From Prevotella merdae (lineage in GTDB: Bacteria; Bacteroidota; Bacteroidia; Bacteroidales; Bacteroidaceae): 45,331 nt of DNA. Where the stretch lies: the NCBI RefSeq assembly GCF_900290275.1, contig NZ_LT985323.1, positions 1,157,909-1,203,239 of the forward strand, given 5' to 3'. Both the position numbers and the translations under genes were made by a program. The notes beneath the pieces were generated by a model. The model was not told the DNA's origin and ran no database searches. It saw only the letters and a program-made list of their open reading frames with translations. Positions 23,624 to 32,997 of this stretch are shown here, in pieces; the stretch's first letter is position 1, and each line of letters begins with the position of its first letter.

Positions 23624-26368
23624 ATGAACATTAAATTCAAATTGCCATACCATACCACGTATGGTGACGAACTATTGCTGAATATCGCCCCATCGCCTGA
23701 GGACGATAATTTGGCACTAGACATGAGTCAGTTTAAGGTGCTTGCCATGACCACACACGACGGCGCAACATGGACATTAGACACAACTCTTGATTCGAAG
23801 GATGCCTCACGCTACGACTATTTCTATAGTGTGCGTGGTATTCGTGGAATAAAGTGTTCGGAGTGGAAAACCGTGATGCATCGTCTTGACCTTACTGCAG
23901 CCAAGGCAAACACGTACGAAGTGAATGACAGATGGACCGACTTCCCAGGCGATACTTATATGTACAGCTCGGCATTTACCGACTGTGTAAACCGTCGTGC
24001 CCAAATACCAGCACAGTCTACAAACTATGCCACAACCTTACGTCTTGTGGTGCGTGCTCCGCAGTTGCGCTCTGGTATGCGCTTGCATCTTGTTGGAGCA
24101 CAGGCAGCATTAGGAGACTGGGATTTATCCAAGTCGTTGCCTATGACAGAGCATAGCCACAACGAGTGGTATGTCGACATAGATGCATCGCTTCTGTTTG
24201 CCACATCTAAGCGTGGCAGCAAGAAGGCTTATGATGATAGTTCAGAAATTGAGTTTAAGTTTGTTGCCATTGGCGACAAGAACGAGATAGAGTGGGAAAC
24301 TTGCAACAACCGTATTCTCGCCGTTGAGCCTTTAAAGCAAGGCGAACTTCGCAGCATTGCTCTTGATCAAGCCTTCTTTGCCCTTTACGACGAGAAGGTA
24401 GCCGGAACACTTATTCCAGTGTTCTCGCTCCGTTCGGAAGGTAGCTTTGGTGTAGGCGACTTTGGTGACCTTAAGCTGATGATTGACTGGGTGGCAAAGA
24501 CACACCAGCGTTTGCTTCAGGTATTGCCTATCAACGACTCTACATCCACACATACATGGACAGATTCGTATCCATATTCTTGCATCAGCGTCTTTGCATT
24601 GCATCCGCAGTACTGTGACCTACGCCAGTTGCCAGCTATAGATGACAAGGTTGAGGCTGACCGTTTTGAGATGTTGCGCGAGGAACTTAATGCCTTGCCA
24701 CAGATTGACTATGAGCGTGTGAACAACGCTAAGATAAAATACCTGCAAATGTTGTTCAAGCAGGAAGGCAAGAAGGTTCTTGAATCTGAGGATTTTAAGT
24801 CGTTCTTCAAAGCTACAAACCATTGGCTTGTACCCTATGCACAGTATTGCTATCTGCGCGACAAGAACGGCACATGCGAATTTGATAAGTGGGAGGACCA
24901 CAACCAGTGGAATGAAGCCGATCGCGATGCTTTGTCTAATCCGCAAAATAAGGCATTCGAGGATGTTGCGTTCTTCTATTATGTGCAGTATGTGCTCGAC
25001 CGCCAGATGCGCTCTGCTCATGATTATGCACGTGCACGTGGCGTAATACTTAAGGGCGATATTCCTATCGGTGTAAACCGCAACGGTTGTGATGTATGGC
25101 ACGAGCCAGAATACTTCCATCTCGACTCGCAAGCCGGTGCTCCACCAGATGCATTCTCGGTAAATGGACAGAACTGGGGATTTCCTACATACAACTGGGA
25201 GCGCATGATTGCAGACGGTTGTCAGTGGTGGGTGCGTCGCTTCCAGAATATGCAGCAATACTTTGATGCCTACCGCATCGACCATGTGCTTGGATTCTTC
25301 CGTATATGGGCAATACCTACCGATTGTGTACACGGATTGCTTGGCCAGTTCCAACCGGCTCTTGCCATGAGCCGTGATGAGATACAGGGCTATGGGCTCA
25401 ACTTCCAGGAGGAGTTGTTTACCAAGCCGTTCATAGCCGACTGGGTGATTGACCGTGTGTTTAAGGAACATGCCGAAGAGGTGAAGGAGAAATATTTGCA
25501 GCATGATCACGACAACATATTCTCTTTGAAACCTGAGTATGACACCGAGCGCAAGATAGAGGCTGCCTTTGAGGGTAAGACCACAGACAAGGACATATGG
25601 TTGCGCGACGGACTCTATGCAATGGTTGAGGATGTGCTCTTTGTGCGCGACCGCCAGAATCCTAATATGTTCCATCCACGCATCACAGCCCAGCTCAACT
25701 TTATGTATGAGGCTTTGTGGCAGAACGACAAGGATGCATTCAACCGCCTGTACAACGACTACTTCTATCGTCGCAACAACGACTTCTGGTATCGTGAGGC
25801 TATGAAGAAACTTCCATTGCTCTCGCAAGCTACACGCATGCTTGTATGCGCCGAAGACCTTGGTATGGTGCCCGACTGTGTACAATGGGTAATGAACGAA
25901 TTGCGCATACTAAGTCTTGAGCTTCAGTCGATGCCTAAGGATCCAAGTGTAGAGTTTGGACATCTCTCGCGCAATCCATACCGCTCGGTATGTACATTGT
26001 CAACCCACGATATGCCTACGCTGCGTCAGTGGTGGGACGAGGACTATGACCGCACGCAGAAGTATTACAACAGCATGCTCTATCGTGGTGGCGCCGCTCC
26101 TCATCCGCTGCCGGGTTGGCTTGCACGCGATATAGTGTCGCGTCAGCTTACATCGCCATCAATGCTGTGCATCTTATCATTACAAGATTGGTTTGCAATT
26201 GACGAGCGTATACGCCTTGCCGATGCCAACGCCGAACGTATAAACATTCCAGCCAATCCTAAACATTACTGGCGCTATCGCATGCACATGACGATAGAGC
26301 AGCTTCTTGCCGACCGCGACTACAACGACCAGGTTAAGGAACTTGTGGATGAGGCAGGAAGAAAGTAA
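23624..26368 (+). CDS. malQ: 4-alpha-glucanotransferase with N-terminal starch-binding domains
   Basis: A 914-residue GH77 amylomaltase. It transfers maltooligosaccharide chains between alpha-1,4-glucans, releasing glucose. There is no signal peptide, so it should be cytoplasmic. Two CBM20-like starch-binding domains precede the catalytic part (about 1-105 and about 130-245, the second with LHLVGAQAALGDWD). The GH77 barrel starts near residue 265 (PVFSLRSEGSFGVGDFGDL in part). Catalytic residues fit D553 (RIDHVLG nucleophile), E744 (CAEDLG acid/base) and D796 (STHDMP). This domain order is common in plant DPE2-like and Bacteroidota enzymes. It is the first gene of a four-gene starch cluster. 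Confidence 0.95.
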   Translation: MNIKFKLPYHTTYGDELLLNIAPSPEDDNLALDMSQFKVLAMTTHDGATWTLDTTLDSKDASRYDYFYSVRGIRGIKCSEWKTVMHRLDLTAAKANTYEVNDRWTDFPGDTYMYSSAFTDCVNRRAQIPAQSTNYATTLRLVVRAPQLRSGMRLHLVGAQAALGDWDLSKSLPMTEHSHNEWYVDIDASLLFATSKRGSKKAYDDSSEIEFKFVAIGDKNEIEWETCNNRILAVEPLKQGELRSIALDQAFFALYDEKVAGTLIPVFSLRSEGSFGVGDFGDLKLMIDWVAKTHQRLLQVLPINDSTSTHTWTDSYPYSCISVFALHPQYCDLRQLPAIDDKVEADRFEMLREELNALPQIDYERVNNAKIKYLQMLFKQEGKKVLESEDFKSFFKATNHWLVPYAQYCYLRDKNGTCEFDKWEDHNQWNEADRDALSNPQNKAFEDVAFFYYVQYVLDRQMRSAHDYARARGVILKGDIPIGVNRNGCDVWHEPEYFHLDSQAGAPPDAFSVNGQNWGFPTYNWERMIADGCQWWVRRFQNMQQYFDAYRIDHVLGFFRIWAIPTDCVHGLLGQFQPALAMSRDEIQGYGLNFQEELFTKPFIADWVIDRVFKEHAEEVKEKYLQHDHDNIFSLKPEYDTERKIEAAFEGKTTDKDIWLRDGLYAMVEDVLFVRDRQNPNMFHPRITAQLNFMYEALWQNDKDAFNRLYNDYFYRRNNDFWYREAMKKLPLLSQATRMLVCAEDLGMVPDCVQWVMNELRILSLELQSMPKDPSVEFGHLSRNPYRSVCTLSTHDMPTLRQWWDEDYDRTQKYYNSMLYRGGAAPHPLPGWLARDIVSRQLTSPSMLCILSLQDWFAIDERIRLADANAERINIPANPKHYWRYRMHMTIEQLLADRDYNDQVKELVDEAGRK

Positions 26369-26399
26369 TATATAATCAATTAGTTAATAAATAAATCAT

Positions 26400-26470
26400 A
26401 GCCTTTTCCTCAATCCACAAAACATACAGCTCCCCTCCATATGGGGAGGGGTTGAGGGTGAGGCTTTTTT
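26400..26470 (+). other. Compound hairpin with T run just upstream of the pullulanase gene
   Basis: An outer stem (AGCCT 26400-26404 and CCTCAA 26408-26413 with TTGAGG 26452-26457 and AGGCT 26461-26465) encloses a GC-rich inner hairpin (CCCCTCC 26432-26438 with GGAGGGG 26445-26451). A T run ends at 26470, only 7 bases before the ATG at 26478. It looks like a terminator or attenuator between malQ and the pullulanase gene. The word AACATACAGCT at 26421-26431 recurs at 28592-28602. Confidence 0.65.
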
Positions 26471-26477
26471 GTAATTT

Positions 26478-28400
26478 ATGAAATTTCGTACACTCCTTCT
26501 ATCCCTTCTTACTACTTGTACAGGTAATAGTGCCTTGGCGCAAACCTTTAATGAAGTGGTTTATTCGCCCAAGTCAACAACCTTCTCGCTTACAACATCG
26601 CCCGATGTAAAGAAGGTGGATGTTGTAATCTCTGATAATGACAGCGACACCGCACAGCAACTTGTAAAATCGATGAAGCGTGTGGGTGCTGGCAAGTGGA
26701 AACTTACGGTTAAGAACGATCTCAAGGGTAAGTATTATGTATTCAGCGTATATAATCAAGCTCAACCCGACCATACTCCAGGTGTATTTGCCAAAGCTGT
26801 AGGTGTTAATGGTAAGCGTGGAGTCATTGTTGACCTAAAAGACACCGACCCTGATGGTTGGGCTGATGATGTGCGTCCAGAACTGAAGAACCCTTGCGAC
26901 CTTATTATCTATGAGATGCATCATCGCGATTTCTCTATGGATATGTCGTCGGGCATAAAGAACAAAGGTAAATTCCTTGCCCTTACCGAACCGGCTGCAA
27001 TCAGTCATCTGCGTCGACTTGGTGTTAATGCCGTGCATATTCTGCCCTCGTTCGACTTTGCTTCAATAGACGAGTCGAAGCCTGATGTGGCACAATACAA
27101 CTGGGGCTACGATCCTCTCAACTACAATGTTCCAGAAGGATCATATTCTACTAATGCTGCCGACCCTAAGGCACGCATACGCGAGTTTAAGCAGATGGTA
27201 CAGGCATTGCATAAAGCTGGCATTCGTGTAATATTGGATGTTGTGTACAACCATACATTCGACATAAATGGCTCAAACTTCCAAAAGACTTATCCCGACT
27301 ATTTCTTCCGCAAGAATGCCGAAGGCAAGTATAGCGACGGCTCAGGTTGTGGCAACGAGACTGCATCTGATAAAGAGTTGATGCGCGAGTTTATGAAGGA
27401 GAGTGTGGCTTATTGGGTTAACGAATACCATATCGATGGTTTCCGTTTCGATCTTATGGGCGTTCACGATATAGAGACAATGAACGAGATACATGATGTG
27501 GTTGCCCAAATCGATCCTACCATATATATATATGGTGAGGGTTGGAGCGCCGGCTCATGCGCCTATCCGCAAGACAAGCTTGCAACGAAGGCCAATACAT
27601 GCGAGCTTAATGGCATTGGAGCCTTTAGCGATGATATGCGTGACGCTTTGCGTGGACCTTTCTCTGATGATACTAAGGGCGAATTCCTTGCTGGTGTTCC
27701 TGGTCAGGAGGAGAGCATAAAGTTTGGTATTGCTGGAGCTATAAGTCATCCGCAGATAGACATGACAAAGGTGAACTACTCTAAGGTGCCTTGGACCAAC
27801 GAGCCGTCGCAAATGGTAGCCTATGTCAGTTGCCACGACGACATGTGTCTTACCGACCGTCTGCGTTCAAGCATACCGTATATAGGCGACGACGAACTGA
27901 TACGTCTCGACCTACTTGCACAGACAGCCGTGCTCACATCGCAAGGTGTTCCGTTCATTCTTTCTGGCGAAGAGATGCTTCGCGATAAAAAGGGTGTGCA
28001 CAACTCATACCGCTCTCCAGACTCTATCAATCGTCTCGACTGGAACAACCTAAAGCGTTATCCGCAAGTGTTCGACTATTATGCTGGTCTTATATCTCTA
28101 CGCAAGCAGCACCCAGCATTCCGTATGGGCTCTGCCGATGAGGTGAGAAAGAACCTTTGTTTCCTTGAGGCTCCTGAAGGAGTGGTGGCCTATCAGCTTA
28201 AGAACAATGCTGGAGGCGACTCATGGAAGAACATTATCGTAGTGCTTAACTCGCAGAAGACTCCACAGACTGTAGATGTTCCTGAGAATACATACACTAT
28301 GGTAGTAGCCAATGGCAAGGTAGATGCCAACGGTATAGGGTTGTTAAGTGGCAAGACACTAACAGTGGCACCGCAGTCTGCACTGATTGTGCACGATTAA
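26478..28400 (+). CDS. pulA: Type I pullulanase (GH13)
   Basis: A 640-residue exported GH13 enzyme that cleaves alpha-1,6 branch points in pullulan and limit dextrins. A signal peptide ends near residue 21 (ALAQ). A beta-sandwich domain (about 25-125) is followed by the pullulanase hallmark YNWGYDP (about 210-216) and the GH13 regions: DVVYNH, GFRFDLMG (D325 nucleophile), GEGW (E354 acid/base) and CHDD (D454). No lipobox or sorting tail is seen, suggesting a periplasmic location. It is the second gene of the starch cluster, and a compound hairpin lies directly upstream of its start codon. Debranching would supply linear glucans to the neighbouring enzymes. Confidence 0.93.
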   Translation: MKFRTLLLSLLTTCTGNSALAQTFNEVVYSPKSTTFSLTTSPDVKKVDVVISDNDSDTAQQLVKSMKRVGAGKWKLTVKNDLKGKYYVFSVYNQAQPDHTPGVFAKAVGVNGKRGVIVDLKDTDPDGWADDVRPELKNPCDLIIYEMHHRDFSMDMSSGIKNKGKFLALTEPAAISHLRRLGVNAVHILPSFDFASIDESKPDVAQYNWGYDPLNYNVPEGSYSTNAADPKARIREFKQMVQALHKAGIRVILDVVYNHTFDINGSNFQKTYPDYFFRKNAEGKYSDGSGCGNETASDKELMREFMKESVAYWVNEYHIDGFRFDLMGVHDIETMNEIHDVVAQIDPTIYIYGEGWSAGSCAYPQDKLATKANTCELNGIGAFSDDMRDALRGPFSDDTKGEFLAGVPGQEESIKFGIAGAISHPQIDMTKVNYSKVPWTNEPSQMVAYVSCHDDMCLTDRLRSSIPYIGDDELIRLDLLAQTAVLTSQGVPFILSGEEMLRDKKGVHNSYRSPDSINRLDWNNLKRYPQVFDYYAGLISLRKQHPAFRMGSADEVRKNLCFLEAPEGVVAYQLKNNAGGDSWKNIIVVLNSQKTPQTVDVPENTYTMVVANGKVDANGIGLLSGKTLTVAPQSALIVHD

Positions 28401-28426
28401 GCAAACTCTCCCATGCAGCAAATCGA

Positions 28427-28454
28427 CTTTCCCTCCCCGTAGGAGAGGGGAAAG
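28427..28454. repeat. GC-rich hairpin between pullulanase and neopullulanase genes
   Basis: CTTTCCC (28427-28433) pairs with GGGAAAG (28448-28454) around a CTCCCC/GGAGAG-rich loop. It resembles the G/C-run hairpins at 26432-26451 and 28605-28621. No T run follows. The remaining bases to 28579 are AT-rich with no gene. Confidence 0.5.
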
Positions 28455-28579
28455 CGAAATGCTCTATAGGGTGGAATTATTAGTTGTACTACATTTATAC
28501 TTAAATGATATAATTGTTAGTATGCTATATTATAAATTAATTAATATCCATATTTAATCAATCTCTCAATTACTTTTAT

Positions 28580-30538
28580 ATGAATATCAAGAACATACAG
28601 CTTTCCTCCTTAAGTAGGAGGGGTAAGGGAGTAGGACTTCTCTTCTCCTTATTTCTTACAACTCTTTCTATGAATGCAGCCAATAAAATAGATCGCATCG
28701 AACCTGCTAACTGGTTTGTTGGCATGAAGAATCCGCAGGTGCAGCTCATGGTGTATGGCAAGGATATACGCTCGGCAGAGGTGTCGACCGATTATCCAGG
28801 TGTGCGTATTGACTCGCTTGTACGCCTTGACAGTCCTAACTACCTATTAGTATATATGAACGTAAAGGATGCCCAGCCAGGAACGATGAATTTGCAATTC
28901 CGTGCAGCTAAGGGCAAGACCAACGTCAAGTACGAGTTGAAGACACGCGACATGAGTGGTGAGGACCGTAAGGGATTTACCAATGCCGACGTTCTTTACA
29001 TGCTTATGCCCGACCGTTTTGCTTCGAGTGGTAAAAACCTCAATGTAAAGGGGCTGAACGCATATACCGTAAATCGCAATGAGCCATCATTGCGACATGG
29101 AGGCGACCTTGAGGGTATACGCCAGCATCTTGACTACTTTGTAGACCTTGGAGTTACAGCCCTTTGGTTTACACCAGTATTGGAGAACAACTCGCCCGAT
29201 CACGGCAAGCAGAGTACCTATCATGGTTATGCTACAACCGACTATTATCGTGTAGACCCACGCTTTGGCTCAAATGCCGATTATCGTAAACTTGTTGATG
29301 AGGCTCACAAGAAGGGACTAAAGGTAGTGATGGATATGATTTTCAACCATTGTGGCTTTGAGCATCCTTGGGTTAAGGATATGCCGTCGAAGGATTGGCT
29401 TAACACCCCCGAATGGCTTTATCCCGAGAATCAGAAGAATGCCGTTAAGACAAAGACAATGGATGGCGACCAAATGACCAACGACAAGTATCTGCAGACA
29501 AGCTATAAGCTCACACCAGTGCTCGACCCATATGCATCCAAGGTGGATATGCACGAGACTGTGGATGGATGGTTTGTACCTACAATGCCCGACCTTAACC
29601 AGCGCAACCAGCATCTTATGACTTATCTCATACAGAACTCGGAGTGGTGGATTGAGACAGTGGGTATCGACGGCATACGTATGGACACCTATCCATATGC
29701 CGACCGCAAGGGTATGGCACGCTGGATGGAAGTACTCAACGATGAGTATCCTAACTTTAATACAGTAGGCGAGACTTGGGTAACAGAGCCTGCCTATACA
29801 GCAGCATGGCAGAAGGATTCGCCACTTGCTGAGATAAACTCCAACCTCAAGACTGTCATGGACTTCTCCTTCTTCGACAAGCTCAATCAAGCTAAGCGTG
29901 AGGAGACAGACGACTGGTGGAATGGATTCAACCGCATATACAACTCGCTATGCTACGACTATTTGTATGTAGATCCATCGTACGTAATGGCGTTTATAGA
30001 GAACCACGATACCGACCGCTTCCTTGGTGAGGGTCAGGACTCGCTCGCTCTCAAGCAGGCACTCGCCTTGCTCCTTACCGTAAACCGCATACCACAGCTC
30101 TACTATGGTACTGAGATAATGATGAACGGTACAAAGCAGGTAACAGATGGTAATGTACGTCGCGATTTCCCTGGTGGCTTCCCCGGTGATACCCGCAATG
30201 CTTTCAACAAGGCTGAGCGCACAAAGGCAGAGCAGGATATGTACCGCTGGACCAGTCGTTTGTTGCATTGGCGTCAGGGCAACGATGTTATAACAAAGGG
30301 CAAGCAAACCCAGTTTATCCCAGTCAAGGGCGTATATGTTGTGGCACGTACACTTGGCGACAAGGCTGTTATGACCGTAATCAATGGCACATCTAAGGCT
30401 GCCACTATGCCTGTTGAACGTTATGCCGAGATTATAGGCGATAGAAAGGAAGCTACCAACATACTTACTGGTCACAAGATAGACCTCACTAAAGACGTTA
30501 AGTTACAGCCAAGAGGTGTAATGGTGTTGAGTATGTAG
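28580..30538 (+). CDS. susA: Neopullulanase/cyclomaltodextrinase-like GH13 enzyme (SusA-like)
   Basis: A 652-residue exported GH13 enzyme resembling Bacteroides SusA, which hydrolyses starch and pullulan oligosaccharides in the periplasm. An N-terminal beta-sandwich (about 36-125, IDRIEPANWFVGMKNPQVQL in part) is the cyclomaltodextrinase N domain. The barrel carries DMIFNH, GIRMDTYPY (D369), GETW (E398) and FIENHDTDR (D477). The signal peptide is unusual: its positively charged start (residues about 5-19) is encoded by a dispersed G/C-run repeat, and the hydrophobic core LLFSLFLTTLS follows. A downstream ATG at codon 31 comes too late for a signal peptide. Third gene of the cluster, 43 bases before the alpha-amylase gene. 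Confidence 0.9.
   Translation: MNIKNIQLSSLSRRGKGVGLLFSLFLTTLSMNAANKIDRIEPANWFVGMKNPQVQLMVYGKDIRSAEVSTDYPGVRIDSLVRLDSPNYLLVYMNVKDAQPGTMNLQFRAAKGKTNVKYELKTRDMSGEDRKGFTNADVLYMLMPDRFASSGKNLNVKGLNAYTVNRNEPSLRHGGDLEGIRQHLDYFVDLGVTALWFTPVLENNSPDHGKQSTYHGYATTDYYRVDPRFGSNADYRKLVDEAHKKGLKVVMDMIFNHCGFEHPWVKDMPSKDWLNTPEWLYPENQKNAVKTKTMDGDQMTNDKYLQTSYKLTPVLDPYASKVDMHETVDGWFVPTMPDLNQRNQHLMTYLIQNSEWWIETVGIDGIRMDTYPYADRKGMARWMEVLNDEYPNFNTVGETWVTEPAYTAAWQKDSPLAEINSNLKTVMDFSFFDKLNQAKREETDDWWNGFNRIYNSLCYDYLYVDPSYVMAFIENHDTDRFLGEGQDSLALKQALALLLTVNRIPQLYYGTEIMMNGTKQVTDGNVRRDFPGGFPGDTRNAFNKAERTKAEQDMYRWTSRLLHWRQGNDVITKGKQTQFIPVKGVYVVARTLGDKAVMTVINGTSKAATMPVERYAEIIGDRKEATNILTGHKIDLTKDVKLQPRGVMVLSM
28592..28640 (+). 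repeat. G/C-run repeat inside the SusA-like signal peptide
   Basis: The word AACATACAGCT (28592-28602) followed by CCTCCT (28605-28610) and AGGAGG (28616-28621), then GGTAAGGGAG, parallels the intergenic element at 26421-26460 in order and spacing. Here it is in frame and encodes the polar basic part of a signal peptide. Confidence 0.65.
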
Positions 30539-30581
30539 GTATGAGATAATGAGAATAGAATTATAAGTTGTCAATACAATT

Positions 30582-32630
30582 ATGAGCATTATAAAGAAAA
30601 CAATTGTAAGTGCTGTATGCGGAATGGCATTATTGCCTCTCGCCGCATCTGCCCAGGGATGGCCTTCGCAGTATAAAGGTGTTATGTTGCAGGGGTTCTA
30701 TTGGGATAGTTTTGAGGATTCGCAGTGGACAAAGCTCGAAAATCAGGCCGATGAGTTGGCTCCATACTTCAAGTTGGTATGGATACCGCAAAGTGCCTAT
30801 TGTGGAGGCAAGTCAATGGGCTATAATCCCCTCTATTGGTTCAGTAATTATAACTCATCGTTCGGTACAGAGGCTCAGCTTCGCTCTATGATAGGCACAT
30901 TCAAGCAGAAAGGCATAGGTACAATAGCCGACGTGGTTATAAACCACCGTGGTACGCTGAAGAATTGGTTCGACTTTCCCGTAGAGACTTACAACGGCAA
31001 GACCTATCAGATGTATTCTACCGATGTGTGTGCTAACGATGATAGTGGCAAGGCTGCTACTCAAGCCCAAAAGCAGGGGGTAAGTCTTAGTCAGAACAAT
31101 GATTCGGGCGAAGACTGGAGTGGTATGCGCGATCTCGACCACAATTCTGCCAATGTGCAGAGTTGTGTGAAGGATTATCTGCATATGTTGCTCAACGACT
31201 TTGGCTATGCTGGTTTCCGTTATGATATGACAAAAGGCTATTCGGCAAAGTTTACTGGTATATACAATACTGATGCCAAGCCAGAATATTCGGTAGGCGA
31301 GTATTGGGACGGCAACAAGTCGGTGCTTATGAACTGGCTCAATGGTACTAAGGTTGACGGCAAGATACAGTCGGCCACGTTCGACTTTGCTATACGCTAT
31401 ACCATTCGCGATGCAGCCAACAATGGCAATTGGGCTAAACTGGCAAATGGAGGATTGGCAACCAATGATACATACAAGCGTTATGCTGTGACCTTCATCG
31501 AGAACCACGACACAGAGAAACGTTCGGATAGTGCACAAGACCCTATACGTAAGGATACGCTTGCTGCCTACGGTTATCTGCTTGCGGCATCGGGCACTCC
31601 TTGTGTTTTCTATAAACACTGGATTGACCATAAGGCCGACCTAAAGAATATGATTCTATTGCGCAACCGTGCAGGAATTCATAACGAGAGCAAGATGTCG
31701 AAGATAAAGGCAGAGACAGGTCTTTACGTTTTCTCGTCTACTGGTACAGATGGTGAGTTGTGCGTGGCTGTAGGTTCTAAAGCCAACAAGTATACAGCTC
31801 CAGCTGGATATGCGTTAGCAGCCGAGGGCTATCATTGGCGCTACTTTCTCGATACAAAGCAGGAAACAGCATGGCCATCGCTGCCATCGGGCGTCTATTA
31901 CAATGAGCCTGAGGTTACGTTGCGTGCCATTTCTGCCGCATCAGATGCACGTGTAGTATACACACTTGACGGTTCGGAACCTACGGTTTCAAGCGCACAG
32001 GTGGCTAATGGCGATAAGGTGATATTGCCTTCTGGTAACATCACTCTTAAGGTAGGTGTGCTTGCTGGTGGCAGAGTGTCGGGTGTTGTGACACGTACAT
32101 ACGAAATTCGCAAGTTCTCGCCATATCAGATGACTGTATATGTCAATACAGACAAAGTAGGTTGGAACAATTGTTACTTCTGGACATGGGGTGGCGATGG
32201 TACACATGGAGCGGCTTCGGGCAAGTGGCCTGGCGACAATCATACTACAACAACCGAGGTTAATGGTAAGAAATGGTATAGTCATTTGTACAGCATCAAC
32301 TCGGCTAATGACTGTGTAAGCTTTGTGTTCGCACAGAAGGATAAGGTGCAGACTGTTGATGTGTCAGGCATTACCAGTACGTCTTATTTTGAGGTTCTTG
32401 CAGATAAGGACAGTGAGGGACACTATCTTGTTAAGGATGTGACAAAGGATTATAACACCGCCATTGCTGGCATAACTGTAAATAATACCAACCTTCGTCC
32501 TACAACAGTAGTGTCGCTTGACGGTCGCACGCTGCGCCGTTTCTGCGAACATAAGTCTACAGCCGATGCCTTGAATGGACTGGGCAAAGGCATATACATT
32601 GTTAATGGTAAGAAGGTTGTTGTTAAGTAA
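30582..32630 (+). CDS. Secreted alpha-amylase with starch-binding domain and type IX sorting tail
   Basis: A 682-residue GH13 alpha-amylase that cleaves internal alpha-1,4 bonds of starch. A signal peptide ends near residue 25 (ASAQ). The barrel shows MLQGFYWD, ADVVINHR, GFRYDM (D215), VGEYWD (E240) and FIENHDTEKR (D310). After it come a chitobiase C-terminal-like segment (about 440-510, VYTLDGSEPT), a CBM26-like starch-binding domain (about 515-600, NNCYFWTWGGDG and GKWPGD), and a type A-like sorting tail (VVSLDGRTLRR, then GLGKGIYIVNGKKVVVK). This points to surface display or secretion by the type IX system encoded just downstream. It is the last gene of the starch cluster and ends at a strong hairpin. 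Confidence 0.92.
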   Translation: MSIIKKTIVSAVCGMALLPLAASAQGWPSQYKGVMLQGFYWDSFEDSQWTKLENQADELAPYFKLVWIPQSAYCGGKSMGYNPLYWFSNYNSSFGTEAQLRSMIGTFKQKGIGTIADVVINHRGTLKNWFDFPVETYNGKTYQMYSTDVCANDDSGKAATQAQKQGVSLSQNNDSGEDWSGMRDLDHNSANVQSCVKDYLHMLLNDFGYAGFRYDMTKGYSAKFTGIYNTDAKPEYSVGEYWDGNKSVLMNWLNGTKVDGKIQSATFDFAIRYTIRDAANNGNWAKLANGGLATNDTYKRYAVTFIENHDTEKRSDSAQDPIRKDTLAAYGYLLAASGTPCVFYKHWIDHKADLKNMILLRNRAGIHNESKMSKIKAETGLYVFSSTGTDGELCVAVGSKANKYTAPAGYALAAEGYHWRYFLDTKQETAWPSLPSGVYYNEPEVTLRAISAASDARVVYTLDGSEPTVSSAQVANGDKVILPSGNITLKVGVLAGGRVSGVVTRTYEIRKFSPYQMTVYVNTDKVGWNNCYFWTWGGDGTHGAASGKWPGDNHTTTTEVNGKKWYSHLYSINSANDCVSFVFAQKDKVQTVDVSGITSTSYFEVLADKDSEGHYLVKDVTKDYNTAIAGITVNNTNLRPTTVVSLDGRTLRRFCEHKSTADALNGLGKGIYIVNGKKVVVK

Positions 32631-32687
32631 TATAGCATTGCTTAAACACAAAAAAAACTCTTGTGGCTAATGACCTTCGGGTCTTAT

Positions 32688-32747
32688 AAAAGGTTTGACG
32701 GATGAATATCGAGAACAATAAATCGACATTCATCCGTCAAACCTTTT
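32688..32747 (+). terminator. Long inverted-repeat terminator after the starch cluster
   Basis: AAAAGGTTTGACGGATGAAT (32688-32707) and its exact complement (32728-32747) form a 20-bp stem. After one mismatch, TCGA (32709-32712) pairs with TCGA (32723-32726), leaving a 10-base loop. The 3' arm ends in TTTT. A small GACC-TTCG-GGTC hairpin lies just upstream (32672-32683). Confidence 0.85.
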
Positions 32748-32997
32748 GTGCTTTAATTTGTAAAATCTTAATGTTGTACTTATACGACACACAAAGCATT
32801 CTTCACGATGGAAAAATACTAACTAACTATGATGAAAAATGAATATGTATTCTTCGACCATCGATAACGTTATCATAAGCCAACGATAGCATATTCGTAA
32901 AATTATGGAGGTAGATAACATTGCTTAGAATCGAGTCTTATCCCAAAAAAACAATTTATTTTCTACAATAATAATATAAAAGCTGCGTTATACTAAC
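32748..32997 (+). promoter_or_regulatory. Upstream region of the type IX secretion operon
   Basis: This 250-base region before porP contains no gene. The clearest element is a 12-base perfect palindrome GATAACGTTATC at 32863-32874, about 124 bases upstream of the start codon, which could be an operator. I saw no TTTG-N20-TAnnTTTG promoter. That would fit control by an alternative sigma factor, as known for por genes in Porphyromonas gingivalis (PorX/SigP), but this is inference. Confidence 0.4.

Noticed and set aside
24620..25885. A 421-codon open frame on the minus strand inside the glucanotransferase gene
   Set aside because: It is antisense to a GH77 gene with intact catalytic residues, has no family motif and has composition expected of a reverse-strand shadow.
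26400..26470. Insertion sequence or transposon end between malQ and pullulanase genes
   Set aside because: Only hairpins and a short shared word are present; no transposase or target-site duplication was seen.
30855..31631. A 258-codon open frame antisense to the alpha-amylase gene
   Set aside because: It overlaps the catalytic barrel of a clear enzyme and shows no protein-family features.
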